Assembly: GCF_000090795.2 (NCBI RefSeq)
Contig: NW_003546786.1
Coordinates: 28,123-61,918, forward strand
From: Amphimedon queenslandica
Taxonomy: Eukaryota > Porifera > Demospongiae > Haplosclerida > Niphatidae
DNA: 33,796 nucleotides
Direction: 5' to 3'
How positions within the stretch are numbered: the first letter of the stretch is position 1; each line of letters begins with the position of its first letter. The notes under the pieces were generated by a model. That model worked only from the letters and a program-made list of their open reading frames with translations. It searched no databases and was not told the origin of the DNA. The translations under genes were made by a program, and so were the position numbers. Positions 9,996 to 20,259 of this stretch are shown here, piece by piece.

Positions 9996-12535
9996 TTTTT
10001 ACCCTCTTACGCTTGTTTTAATGTTTTGTTATACTTACTTTTTACTATTTAGTTTCATTTTTCTCAATTTTATATTATAATATCGTGTGTACTAGGGTCA
10101 CTGGTCAGACTGAGTTGTCATTAATTGAGTTTTTTCTAATGATTTTTCGTGTCCAACTGACTTTGGACTATTTGTTTCTTCTTTTCACTCTTTAATAGTG
10201 TAGTTTAGAATAACGGTACTTATTTCTCAGTATTTCTTTCTTCTGTTCTCATTTTTATAATTATATTTAAAATACCATAAGTGCCTGTTTCTAGGGTGAC
10301 AGTTTATACGATAGTAGAGACAAGGAGTGACTGATCAGACTTGTTTTTGCCCATTTTGCTTGGTTAGAATTATAGAACTACTCATTTCTTAATATTTCTT
10401 TCTTTTTGTTTTTCTTAAACTTCTACAGTGTAGTTTCTACCAGAAGTAACTTATGGGACTGAGTTTTTATTATTTGAGTTACGATTTCAATTGATGTTGC
10501 ATGTCCTACTCACTTTTGACTATTTTGTCTCCTTTTCTCTCTTTCATAGTGTAGTGTAAAATACTAGAAGTTACTGATCAGCTTGAGTTATTATTTGAGA
10601 TTTGGGTTCCAAATGATGTGTCATGTATTACAACTGTTTGTTTCTTCTTTTTTCAGTTTTATAGTATATTTGACACAAGGAGTGACTGATCAGACTTATT
10701 TTTTACACATTTTGTTTGATTAGAATTATGTTTATAACTACTCATTTGTTACAGTTTCTTCTGTTTTTGTTTTATTGTATCGTTTAAGGAACGGATCAAA
10801 TTAAGTTGTGCTTATTTAAAATTAGTTTTTACATGATGGTTAATGTACTATTCATTTCCATCCTTAGTTTCATTATTATAGTTTAACTGGAGTGACTGGT
10901 CACACTAAAGTTTTATCATTCCAGTTTTTTTTTAAATGTTTCATGTCCTACTAACTTTTGACTGTTTCTTCTTTTCTCAGTTGATTGCATAATTTTACAT
11001 TGAGTCATTATTTGAGGTTGGATTCTAAAATAATGTTTTATGCTCTTCTAAGTTCTCATTGTTTGTTTCTTCTTTCCATAATTTGACAGTATAGTGGTTT
11101 AAAAACCAGAAGTGACTGATGACACTTGAGTTATATAGATTTCAAATTGGTTTCACAATGTTTTATGTAACATTTATGTCTCACTACTTGTTTCCACTTA
11201 GTCTTAAAGCTATAGTTCCTCTTAGTCTTAAAGCTATAGTTTTAAATACCAAAAATAAATGATCAGACTGAGTTTTTATGTTTTACCTTCGTTATAAAAT
11301 GTTACATATTTTACTGACTTGTAACTATTTGTTTTTTCTTTTCTTAGTTTCACTGAATAGTTTATACCAGTAGTTTCTGATGAGAGAGTTTGTCATTTAA
11401 GTTTTGTTTTCTAAATGATATGTCATGAACAACTTATTTTTTAGTAGGAATAACTGATTAGGTTAAGTTCTTATTGGTGTATGTTGGATAGTAAAATGTT
11501 TTACGTTTAAGTTCTGACAATGTTTTTTTTCTGAATTTTATAATATAGTTTATGCTACCAGAAGTGACTGATTACACTGAATTATTTACATATTAATTTT
11601 CTTAAATGATGGTTCGCGTATTATTCATTTCTTAGTATGTTTCTTTTCTCAAATTACTATTTTATGTTAAGATACCAAAGTGACTAATCAGACTGACTTA
11701 TCATTCAAGTATGATTCAGAAATAATGATTCTTGTTCTTCTTAGTTCTCAGTATTGACTTCCTTTTAGTTTTATAGTATAGTTTAAATCAGACTGAGTTC
11801 TTTAAAGTTCAGTTTTACAAATGTTTCGTTACACTGACTTCTCACTATTATTTAATTTCTCCTTTTTATAGTCTTGTTTAAAATACTGGAAATGACTAAT
11901 CCTCACTATATCTTCTTTTCTTATTTTTATAGTAATGTTTAAAATACCAAAAGTGATTGATCAGATTCAGTTATTATTTCAGGAGGAATTCTGAAACAAT
12001 TTTTTTAAGGTCGCACAATTCTTTTTTCTCAATTTCATAGTGTAGTTTAAAATACCACAAGTGACTGATCACATGGAGTTCTCACTTCTCTTTTTTTGTA
12101 ACTTTTATGCCAGAAGTGACTGATCAGACTAAGTTCTTATCATTTGAGAGTGGTTGATAATGACATTTCATGTAGTACTCACTTCCCACTATTTGTTTCT
12201 TCTGTGTTTAGTTTCATAGTATAATTGAAACTACCAAAAGTGACTGATCAGATTAAATTTAGGTTGGTTTTTTAAGAATATTTCATGTTATATTTAGTTC
12301 ACACTATTTGTTTCATAAATTCTCAGTTTCTATACTATGGTGTATACTAGAAGTGACTGATCAGATTGAGCTTATATTTCAGGTTGGATAATGAAATGTT
12401 TTATGTCTAGAGTTTGCACTACTTGTATCTTCTTTTCTCAGTTTTATAGGATAGTTTAAAACACTGGAAGTGACAAATTATACTAAGGTTTTATCATTTA
12501 AATTTGGTCTTAAAATGTCTTATCTACAACTTCTC
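9996..12535 (+). repeat. AT-rich satellite, period about 110-120 bp, about 20 diverged monomers
   Basis: A recurring core, agaagtgactgatcagact, returns at intervals of roughly 105-125 bp. Clear copies are near 10325, 10567, 10681, 11107, 11557, 11675, 11950, 12057, 12113, 12237 and 12350. Each is preceded by tatagtttaaaatacc and followed, about 25 bp on, by a tttgag or tttaag word and later by tgtttcttcttttctcag. Monomers are strongly diverged and some are partial. The core contains the palindrome tgatca. The thymine-rich tract ending in ctcag resembles a 3' splice site in each unit, which could mislead gene finders. There are no open frames of note. Confidence 0.85.
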
Positions 12536-12543
12536 ACTCTCAG

Positions 12544-12942
12544 TATGCAGATGGTGCGGCAATAAGAGCAGGCAAGTGATTGGCAGAAAGAGCATGGAGA
12601 TAGTGTGACCTTGAGAGCAGGGAGATGGTGTGACCTCGAGAGCAGGGAGATGGTGTGGCAGTGAGACCTTTAAGACAGTGTGGCAATGAGGGCAGGGAGA
12701 TGGTGCAGCAGTGAGAGCAGGGAATTCCTGAGGCAGTGAGAGAAGGGAGACTGTGTTGCAGTGAAAGAAGGGTGTTGGTTCGCTGTGACAGCAGGGAGGT
12801 AGTGAGGCAGTGAGAGTAGGAAGATGCTTTGGCAGGGAGATGGTGTGGCAGCGATAGCAGGGTGTCGGAGTGGCAGTGAGAGCTGGGAGAATATGTGGCA
12901 GTGAGAGCAAGGTGTTGGTGTGGCAGTGAGAGCAGGGAGATG
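12544..12942 (+). repeat. 25-bp satellite array C (about 16 monomers)
   Basis: Same monomer and plus orientation as arrays A and B. It directly follows the AT-rich satellite (junction about 12535-12543) and ends about 50 bp before the same satellite appears in the opposite orientation. Confidence 0.9.
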
Positions 12943-12950
12943 AAATAAAA

Positions 12951-12962
12951 GCATTTAAATGC
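12951..12962. repeat. 12-bp palindrome at the centre of the inverted satellite junction
   Basis: gcatttaaatgc is its own reverse complement. It lies in the short spacer between array C and the oppositely oriented array D. Confidence 0.8.
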
Positions 12963-12991
12963 GCCTAAATCTTGCTGATACACAGACATAG

Positions 12992-13365
12992 GCCACACCA
13001 TCTCCCTTTTCTCACTGCCGCAACATCTTCCAGCTTTCATTGCCCACCCCATGTCCCTGCACTCACTGCCACGCAATCTTGCTGCTCTCACTGACACAGA
13101 ATCTGCCTGCTTTCACTGACTTGCCTTCTCCCTGCTCTCACTGCCACACCATCTTCCTGGTTTAACTGCCTCAACCTGTCCTTACTTTCACATTCCTACC
13201 ATATCCATATTCTCACAGCCACAACATCTCCCTGCTCTCACTACCAAACCTACACTCTGCTATGACTGCCACAACATCTGCCTGCTCTCACTGTCACACT
13301 ATCTTCCAACTTTCACTGCTTCATCATCTCCGTGCTCTCACTGCAACACCATCATCTTGTCCCCA
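12992..13365 (-). repeat. 25-bp satellite array D, inverted orientation (about 15 monomers)
   Basis: The plus strand here reads ccacaccatctcc then ctgctctcactg, the reverse complement of arrays A, B, C and E. With array C it forms a large imperfect inverted repeat with a spacer of about 50 bp, which could fold into a long hairpin. It is the only inverted array in the window. Confidence 0.9.
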
Positions 13366-13663
13366 CAGGGTTAGAGACCCTATTTTTTCCTTTCCCTGTA
13401 GAGGTTTCTTACTCTCTCAGTGTCTCTCATTCTCTGAGCATTTGTTATACATGTACTGGTACATGTCAATACATAAATAATTTATTAAGTGTCAAACCAA
13501 AACCCAGCCTTTTTTAAACAATAACAGCTAATGCATTAAATTGTGTAAGGCACATGTTAATTTTATAGTGTCAGGAGAAAAAAACAAACGCATTCCAGTA
13601 TGTAGTGATAATAATCACAGGCCCTGTATCTTTAGTGTCAGCCCCCATGTAGTGTACAAGCCA
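13366..13663. other. Unique DNA between inverted array D and the shared flank
   Basis: About 300 bp of ordinary-looking AT-rich sequence. A short imperfect dyad, tacatgtactggtacatgt, lies at about 13450-13468. No gene was recognised. Confidence 0.5.
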
Positions 13664-13965
13664 TAGGTAACAGTTGCATTTTAAGGTAGGCAGGGAGGTG
13701 AGAGTTGGGCCATTAAAAACATTTTAACCCCAACTTCCGGTTCTCAAGACCAGACAGCCTAGCCTGCTGTTCACCACAGGTTTCATGCTAACACATTAAC
13801 CCTAAAAGTTTTTCTTGTCACATGGTAGGACAACTTGTGTCTCTGAGTCGTGAACAGAGGGTTGAAGGCAAGATGCTAGTTAGATAGATAGATAGCCAGA
13901 GAAAAAGCATAGGTGGGTGAGGCGGGTATGCAGACTTGAAGCATGAACGGACTGTGGCATGAGAG
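13664..13965 (+). repeat. Unique flank of satellite array E, copy 2 of the direct repeat
   Basis: This matches 1055-1340 nearly base for base, with scattered substitutions. Here a small tagatagatagatag expansion (about 13880-13895) replaces a shorter text in copy 1. It leads into array E exactly as copy 1 leads into array A. Confidence 0.85.
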
Positions 13966-16636
13966 CAAAGAGATGGTAAGGCAGTGATTGCAGGGTGATG
14001 GTGTGACAGTGACAGCATGAAGATGGTTTTGCAGTAACAGCAGGGAGATAGTGAGGCATTAAAAGTAGGAAGATGGTGTGGCAGAGAGAGCAAGGAGATG
14101 GTGTGGCAGTGAGAGCAGACACCTGGTGAGGCAGCAAAAGCAGGCAGTTGCTGTGGCAGTTAGGGCAGGGAGATGGTTTGGCAGTAAGAACAGGAAGATG
14201 GTGTGGCAGTGACAGCAAGGAGATGGTGTGGCGCTGATAGCAGAAGATTGTGCAGCAGTAAGAGCAAGCAGATGGTGAGGCAGTGAGATGTTGTGGCAAT
14301 GATAGCAGTAAATGATGAGTCAGTGAGTGCAGACAATTGACATTGCAAAGGGAGCAGGGACATGGTGAGGCAATGAGAGAAGGAAGATGGTGTGACAATT
14401 GAGATGGTGTGGCAGAGAGCAGGAAGTTGGTCAGGCAGTGAGAGTAGGGAGATAGCGAGAAAGGTAGAGCAGAGGGATGGTTTCGCAGCAAGAGCGGGAA
14501 GCAGTGAGAGCAGGGAAAGGTTGTGGCAGTGACAGCAGGGAGATGGTGAGGCTGTGGGAATAGAAAGATGGTGTGGCAGTGAGAGCAGCGAGATGTTGTG
14601 GCAGTCAGAGAAGGGAGATGACATTGCAATGAAAGCAGGGAGATGACATTGCAATGAGAGCAGGGAGAGATGACATTGCAATGAGAGCCTGGAGATGGTA
14701 TGGCAGTGAGAGCTTGGAGTTAGTGTCGCAGTGACAACATGGTCTTAGTGTTGCAGTGAGANNNNNNNNNNNNNNNNNNNNNNNNNNNNNNNNNNNNNNN
14801 NNNNNNNNNNNNNNNNNNNNNNNNNNNNNNNNNNNNNNNNNNNNNNNNNNNNNNNNNNNNNNNNNNNNNNNNNNNNNNNNNNNNNNNNNNNNNNNNNNNN
14901 NNNNNNNNNNNNNNNNNNNNNNNNNNNNNNNNNNNNNNNNNNNNNNNNNNNNNNNNNNNNNNNNNNNNNNNNNNNNNNNNNNNNNNNNNNNNNNNNNNNN
15001 NNNNNNNNNNNNNNNNNNNNNNNNNNNNNNNNNNNNNNNNNNNNNNNNNNNNNNNNNNNNNNNNNNNNNNNNNNNNNNNNNNNNNNNNNNNNNNNNNNNN
15101 NNNNNNNNNNNNNNNNNAAGTTGGGAGATGGTATGTCAGTGGGAGTAGGAAGGTGTGAGAGCAGGGAAATGGTTTGTCAGTGACAGCAAGGAGATAGTGT
15201 GGCACTGAGAGCAGTAAGATGGTGTGGCAGTGACAGTAGTGAGATTGTCTCACAATGAGTGCAGGGAGATGGTGTGGCAGTGAGAGCATGGAGTTGGTGT
15301 GGCAGTGAGAGCATGGAGTTGGTGTGGCAATGAGAACAGGGATGTGGTGCGGCAGTCAGAGCAAGAAGTTGGTGTGACAGCGAGAGGAGGGAGACAGTGT
15401 GGCAGTGAGAGCAGAGAGGTGGTGAGGCATTGAGTGTAGCAAGATGGTTTGGAGGGAGATGGAGTGGTAGTGACAGCAGAGTGTTGGTGTTGCAGTGAGA
15501 GCAGGGAAATGGTGTGGCTGTGACAGCAGGGAGATGGTGAGAATGTGGGTGCACGGAGATTGTGTGGCAGTGATAGCAGCAGCAAGATGGTTTTGCAGTG
15601 AGAGAAGGCAGATGACATGGAAATGAGAGCAGGGAGATGTTGTGGCAGCGACAGCATGGAGTTTGTGTTGCAGTGACAAAACGGACTTAGTTTTGCAGTA
15701 AGAGCAGGAATGGGTGAGGCACATAGGGCTAGGAGTTGGTGTGGCAATGAGAATAGGGAGAATGTGTGTCAGTGAGAGCAGGGAGTTTGTGTGGCAGTGA
15801 GAGCAAGGACCTGGTGTAGCAGTGAAAGTAGGGAGGTGAGGCACTGAGACATGGTGTTAGTGTGGCAGTGACAGCAGAGAGATGGTGTAGCAATCAGAGC
15901 AGAGACTTGGTTTTGCAGTAAGAGCAGGGAGATGGTGTGGCAATGACAGCAGAGAGTTGTGTGGCAGTGAGAGCAGAGTGTTTGTTTGGTAGTCAGAATT
16001 AGGAGTTGGTTTGGCAGTGAGACGCGGGAGATGCAAGGAACTGAGAGCAGGGAGTTGGTGTGGCAGTGAGAGTTGGGAGATTGTGGGGCAGTGGGAGCAG
16101 AAGGTGGTGTGAAAGTGAGAGCAGGGAGATGGTTTGTCAGTGAGAGCAAAGAGATGGTGCGGCACTCAGAGCAGGAAGATAGTGTAGCAGTGAGATCAGG
16201 AAGATAGTGTGGCAGTTGGGCATAGACTTGCTGTGGCAGTGACAGAAGTCAGATGCTATAGCATTGAATGTATGGAGATAGTGTGGCTTTGAAGGCAGGG
16301 AAATGGTGAGGGGTGTGGCAGTGAGAACAGGTAGCTGTTGTTGCAATGAGACAGGGAGATGGTGCAGCAGTTACAGCAGAATGATGGTGTGGCAATGAGG
16401 GCAGACAGATGAGGAGGCAGTAAGAGCAGGGAGGTGGTGTGGCAGTGAAAGCAGGGAGTCATTGCCAGTGAGAGCAGGGAAAGGGTGAGGGAGTGAGAGC
16501 TGCAGATGTTGTGGCAGTGAGAGCAAGAAGATCATGTGGCAATGAGAACAGAGACGTGGTTGGGCCATGAGGACAGAGAGATTGTGAGGCAGTAAAAGCA
16601 GGGAGATGGTATAGCAATGAGAGCAGGAAAATGGTG
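13966..16636 (+). repeat. 25-bp satellite array E, first part (about 107 monomers incl. gap)
   Basis: Same monomer and orientation as array A. Variant monomers occur in the same order as in A. For example, the caatc...agcagagacttg variant is at 3910 and 15891, the gtgtgaaagtgagag variant at 4126 and 16107, and the tagcattgagtgtatgg type at 4327 and about 16259. Array E is therefore a duplicate of A, not an independent amplification. The minus-strand open frames (such as 13880-14629 and 15250-15747) are the same periodic peptide and are not called as genes. Confidence 0.9.
14762..15117. other. Assembly gap of 356 N inside array E
   Basis: Unknown bases between two stretches of 25-bp satellite. 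The true length may differ, since short-period satellites commonly collapse or break assemblies. Confidence 0.99.
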
Positions 16637-17003
16637 TGGTAGTAAGAGCACGAAGGTAATGTGGCAGAGAGAGCAACAAGATGCTATGGCATTGAGAGAC
16701 GGAAATTTTTGTGGCACTGAGAGCAGATGATTCAACAGCAAATCTTTTGCAGATCTGTTGTGGTAGTAAGGGCACGAAGGTAATGTGGCAGAGAGAGCAG
16801 TGAGATGCTTTGGCAGTTAGAGACAAATATTTGTGGCACTAAGAGCAGATGATTCAACTGCAAATCTTTTGCAGATCTGTTGTGGTAGTAAGAGCACCAA
16901 GGTAATGTGGCAGAGTGAGCAACGAGATGCTTTGGCAGTGAGTGACAGAAATTTTTGTGGCACTGAAAGCAGATGATTCAACAGCAAATCTTTTGCAGAT
17001 CTC
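16637..17003 (+). repeat. Three ~122-bp higher-order repeats with a captured retroelement fragment
   Basis: Three units start with tggtagtaag at 16637, 16761 and 16883, giving spacings of 124 and 122 bp. Each contains four degenerate 25-bp monomers, then a non-satellite tail of about 33 bp (gatgattcaacagcaaatct followed by tttgcagatct). Read on the minus strand the tail encodes RSAKDLLLNHLL, which is part of an RNase H-like domain. Only the third copy (about 16969-17003) continues into the rest of that domain at 17004-17660. The satellite therefore amplified across its junction with a retroelement. Confidence 0.8.
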
Positions 17004-17660
17004 TTTTGAATGATGGCCATCACAGCCAAATTATCACAACGAAAGTGGCCTTGCCACTGGCTCCTTCTGCCATAACAAAGGATGGCAACCTGATGCCAGG
17101 ATACTGGCCTTGTACCTTGAACAACCTTGAAATCCACCACACTCCTAGGAGCCTGACTCATCAGAGAATGTGTGACGAGATGGTGATTGCGAAGGAAAGG
17201 ATGACACACAATTCCATGTCTGGAAATGATGATGCCACCACTGCAGATCAGCTCAAACTGATGAGTTAAGGTGCACAAAATGGTGTGATTTGTGCACCCG
17301 TGAAAGCAGACTAAAGAAATCCCTCAGAAAGGTTCTTCCAGATTGCATTAATGTTGCAGCATTGGCCATCTGGCCTACAAAAGACATAAGCTTTTTAAGG
17401 GTACAATACCGTTTAGCATCCAGGTTACTTCTCCACCCAGCTTTTCTGGAGGTAGTCTAAACTAAAAGCAAACAGTGTGTATCAAGATACCCAGGATGGT
17501 AATGGAGGTACATAGACCTTCTGTCTAAAGAGTAGCAACAGGGACACCTGCACCGCTAAACACTTATGATGCCAAAGAAGCCCTGACAATGAATGCTCCA
17601 TGTGAAAACATCAGCTACAGCAGAAAAAATTTTGTGCGCAGAGCCGCAAACCAAAGGCCA
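16969..17660 (-). pseudogene. Degenerate reverse transcriptase-RNase H of a DIRS-like retroelement
   Basis: Minus-strand text jumps between frames. From right to left: LRSAHKIFSAVADVFTW (about 17600-17650), then FRLPPEKLG (about 17440), then LMSFVGQMANAATL and SGRTFLRDF (about 17320-17400), then ADLQWW (about 17240), and finally CDNLAVMAIIQKRSAKD with LLLNHLL (about 16970-17025). This order, late RT followed by a connecting region and an RNase H-like fold, is what I know from DIRS/Ngaro-type tyrosine-recombinase retrotransposons. The recombinase that should follow is absent: the text ends exactly where the 25-bp satellite begins. Several frameshifts and stops make it nonfunctional. A gypsy-type origin is a less likely alternative. 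Confidence 0.68.
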
Positions 17661-17680
17661 AATGCTGTTAAACTTTTATA

Positions 17681-17790
17681 CAATTAGGCAGAGGTAGAGT
17701 ACCTGTAAAGATTCTTAGTTAAACAAATACAATTAGCCTGAGGTATAGTACCTGTAAAGATTCTTAGTTAAACAAATACCATTAGGTGGA
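17681..17790 (+). repeat. 49-bp tandem repeat, two copies and a partial third
   Basis: Copies at 17681-17729 and 17730-17778 share gtacctgtaaagattcttag and ttaaacaaata. A third copy starts with ccattagg at 17779 and fades. Confidence 0.8.
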
Positions 17791-18645
17791 GGGTGAGATA
17801 AATGAAAAAACACAACTTATATAGTACAACAAAGATTAATCAATTGGTCACACTGCACATATGCACAATCAAAAGTTGAAAGAGTGCAACATCTTAACAA
17901 ATGCGAGGCTATGATTGACATAGATCCCATTACACAAATCAATTCCAAGGAGATGATGGTCATTAAGATGTACTGGCACAATCCCATATGCATGTTTTAG
18001 ATCAATATTAGATCGATTAACACTAATTTCTTCTTGGTTTTAGCGTAGGAATGTGTGCACACCGATCAGATTACTTTAAGCATGTGGTACCACTACAAGC
18101 TTCTGAATATCACATGATATGATTTTAATAAAATGGCATCCAGAAGATAGGTAGAATTTGAAGGAGTTTTAAGAGTTGTTACAGGGTCATGAGTCCCAAG
18201 AGAAGTGAAGAATGAACAGCAGATGGCCATCACAAAGTTTTGATGATGATTAGTATAATTGATCAAAGATTTAAAGCTATTGAGTTTACGTATTGATGAG
18301 CAAAAAGCTAAGCAGTAGTTAGTTCACTTATGTTGTTTATATAATAATTTTGTGCAGTGCTATAGGGGTACAAACTTTCATGAAAGTTAAGAAAGTACTT
18401 CTACCTCATCTGCAAATGATGCTTCTAATAGCCATGGCTTGTATAACATTCTTATGGTCATTATTATAATTAAACAATTTTCGACTATTTTGCATTGCAA
18501 AACATACTTTTTTCCTCTGATAGCAAAATAAATTTAATGAGTGGATTAACAATAGAGAGAAGCAAAACATACTAAAGTTACAAACTGAGTTTTAGCTTTT
18601 ATATTTCTAGTGGCCATGTTCTAAGGGTGCATTTATCACTTGAAT
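17791..18645. other. Noncoding stretch inside the decayed retroelement region
   Basis: About 850 bp without a credible open frame on either strand. It lies between the RT-RNase H remains and the gag-like remains. It may hold unrecognisable parts of the same element or later insertions; I see no terminal repeats. Confidence 0.4.
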
Positions 18646-19260
18646 TCAACAAGTGGGTGCATCAAGTCTAATAATCAAGCTGCACCAATTACTTTCCATT
18701 GTCTCCAACAAAGGCTTTGAGTGCCTCCAGACCTTTCCTCCTCTGGCGAAGGGGCGGACCAGATTAAATGTCAGGGTATGATCAATAGCTGCTTGGTGTC
18801 TGATTGTCCTATCATACTCTTGCCACCTATTTCCGTCATGACGTAGAGACTTAAGAATATTAGAATGGCAATACGTCAGCATACCCTTTGTCTTGGAGTC
18901 AGATGTGAGCACTGCTATATACACAGCAAAACAGTACATTCACAATTCCAGTCATGCCTAAAACAAAGACTAGTAGTGTCACCATGGTGACCCTCCAGCT
19001 GCTCCTGAAGGGACACATTACTGTCTTAAAAGATCCTCATTCCAACAAATTCGCAACTCCTTGTCAATTAGCTCTAGCCTGTAATAGATTGGGTCCAATG
19101 TTGGAAAGAAAACAAAACCTAGTTGAGACATTAATGGCAACAGATCCATTAGAGGCTCATTTGGTACAGGAAGGCCAACTCTTGATGCAGTAGATGAAAC
19201 CCTAGGACTGTCACCAAGAGACGCCTGTGATGGGATAGCTGACTGAGCAGCTGATGTCAC
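18646..19260 (-). pseudogene. Possible gag-like remains of the DIRS-like retroelement
   Basis: Two minus-strand open pieces occur, 18646-18939 and 19018-19260. The first contains SLRHDGNRWQEYDRTIRHQA. The W-x-x-YD-x-x-(F/I)R-x-QAA arrangement resembles a motif in the gag-like ORF of DIRS-type elements. The second contains PSQASLGDSPRVSST and NEPLMDLLPLMSQLG, an S/P-rich linker followed by a hydrophobic patch, which is plausible just upstream of such a motif. Position and strand fit an element reading gag (right) to RT-RNase H (left). The similarity is short and from memory of the motif, so this is tentative. The overlapping plus-strand ORF at 18954-19193 looks like a shadow. Confidence 0.35.
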
Positions 19261-19653
19261 GAGGGCGACAGATGGTAAGACCTAGGGGCTCGGCTAGGTA
19301 CCCCCATGGGCCACAAACTAAAAAGAAAAGCATGCTTACAATTACACAAATAAGAGCTAACAAAAACTATTCACACACAAATTGATGTACCACAGGCAGA
19401 CGAAGACGTTGATTTAGCAATCTTAATAATGCTGTGGTAACAATATCAATCAAAATTAATTGTAACACGCAGATGCTACAATAGCAACAAACACAGCTGA
19501 ATGACTAAATTGCATATTTATAGACCATGTCCTCACAAACCAGTACAACAACAATGGGTAATCACTGGGAGCCTAAACACAAAGCAAGACTGTAGAAAAC
19601 AATCAGCTGCACCAGCCTGAGTTGAGATAAGTGCATAACACCAGCCAAAAATA
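19261..19653. other. Noncoding stretch before a MITE
   Basis: AT-rich DNA without a convincing gene. A weak GC-richer patch near 19280-19315 (cctaggggctcggctag) precedes plain AT-rich sequence. Confidence 0.4.
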
Positions 19654-20011
19654 CCATCTAGCTCAAAACTTTTGATGCTGAAAACTTCAACGAAAGCCTC
19701 AAGGCAAAATTTTTCACTGCAAAATTTCAAAAGGGTGTGGTCAAATACGTGTGGGCTTGCCTTATTAAGTGAGCACGTGTCTTTACTTCTTAAAATGGCC
19801 TCTATCAGTTCTATCTCGAAGACAAAAGATCAAAACTGTACTGTAGTCACGCTTTTCATTTGCCCGATGCTGTGGGAGCTCTCCCATTCTTCATTTATGG
19901 ACCTGCTAGCCACACCCTCAATACAATGGACCAGGGCCAATCACAAAAGTGTTAATCATGAATGTCTCTCTTTTCACAGTTTTTTCCCTCGAAAGTTTTG
20001 AGCTATATGGT
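19654..20011. mobile_element. 358-bp MITE with 19-bp inverted repeats and TA target duplication (mariner-type)
   Basis: The left end reads CCATCTAGCTCAAAACTTT from 19654. The right end, on the minus strand from 20011, reads CCATATAGCTCAAAACTTT: 18 of 19 positions are equal. TA lies directly outside both ends (19652-19653 and 20012-20013), as expected for Tc1/mariner-type insertion. The interior has no transposase, so it would have been mobilised in trans. Confidence 0.75.
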
Positions 20012-20112
20012 ACACAATATCTGCCATTGCTTCTAAGCTGATTTAATACCTAAATTACCAAAAACTGCTTGACATTACCACCACAACATAACAGCACTTA
20101 GTCTCGCTAGCA

Positions 20113-20162
20113 AGACCCTTCCCCAGCCTACAGTCATTTGGGTGGACGGCGGGAAAGGGTCT
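20113..20162. repeat. Short inverted repeat upstream of the RecQ-like pseudogene
   Basis: agacccttcccc (20113-20124) and gggaaagggtct (20151-20162) are inverted with one mismatch around a 26-bp GC-richer loop that contains gggtggacggc. It could be a tiny palindromic element or the end of a larger one; no target duplication was identified. Confidence 0.55.
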
Positions 20163-20259
20163 GGTACAATTCTTACCCTGTTGTTGTGCATGAAAGCACA
20201 GTAAAAAATGCCTTACATCACTTTCTGTCACATGGCCAGATGTGAACACGTGAGTAGGC

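Noticed and set aside
13262..13517. Two plus-strand ORFs at the end of the inverted array
   Set aside because: Their first halves are the satellite periodic peptide (array D is inverted, so the peptide falls on the plus strand); the rest is unremarkable AT-rich DNA.
16817..17278. A 153-codon minus-strand frame as a single gene
   Set aside because: It is a chimera: retroelement text in two frames joined to satellite peptide by chance openness of the satellite.
18954..19193. Plus-strand 79-codon ORF
   Set aside because: No motif recognised, and it overlaps the minus-strand gag-like text that better fits the neighbouring retroelement.
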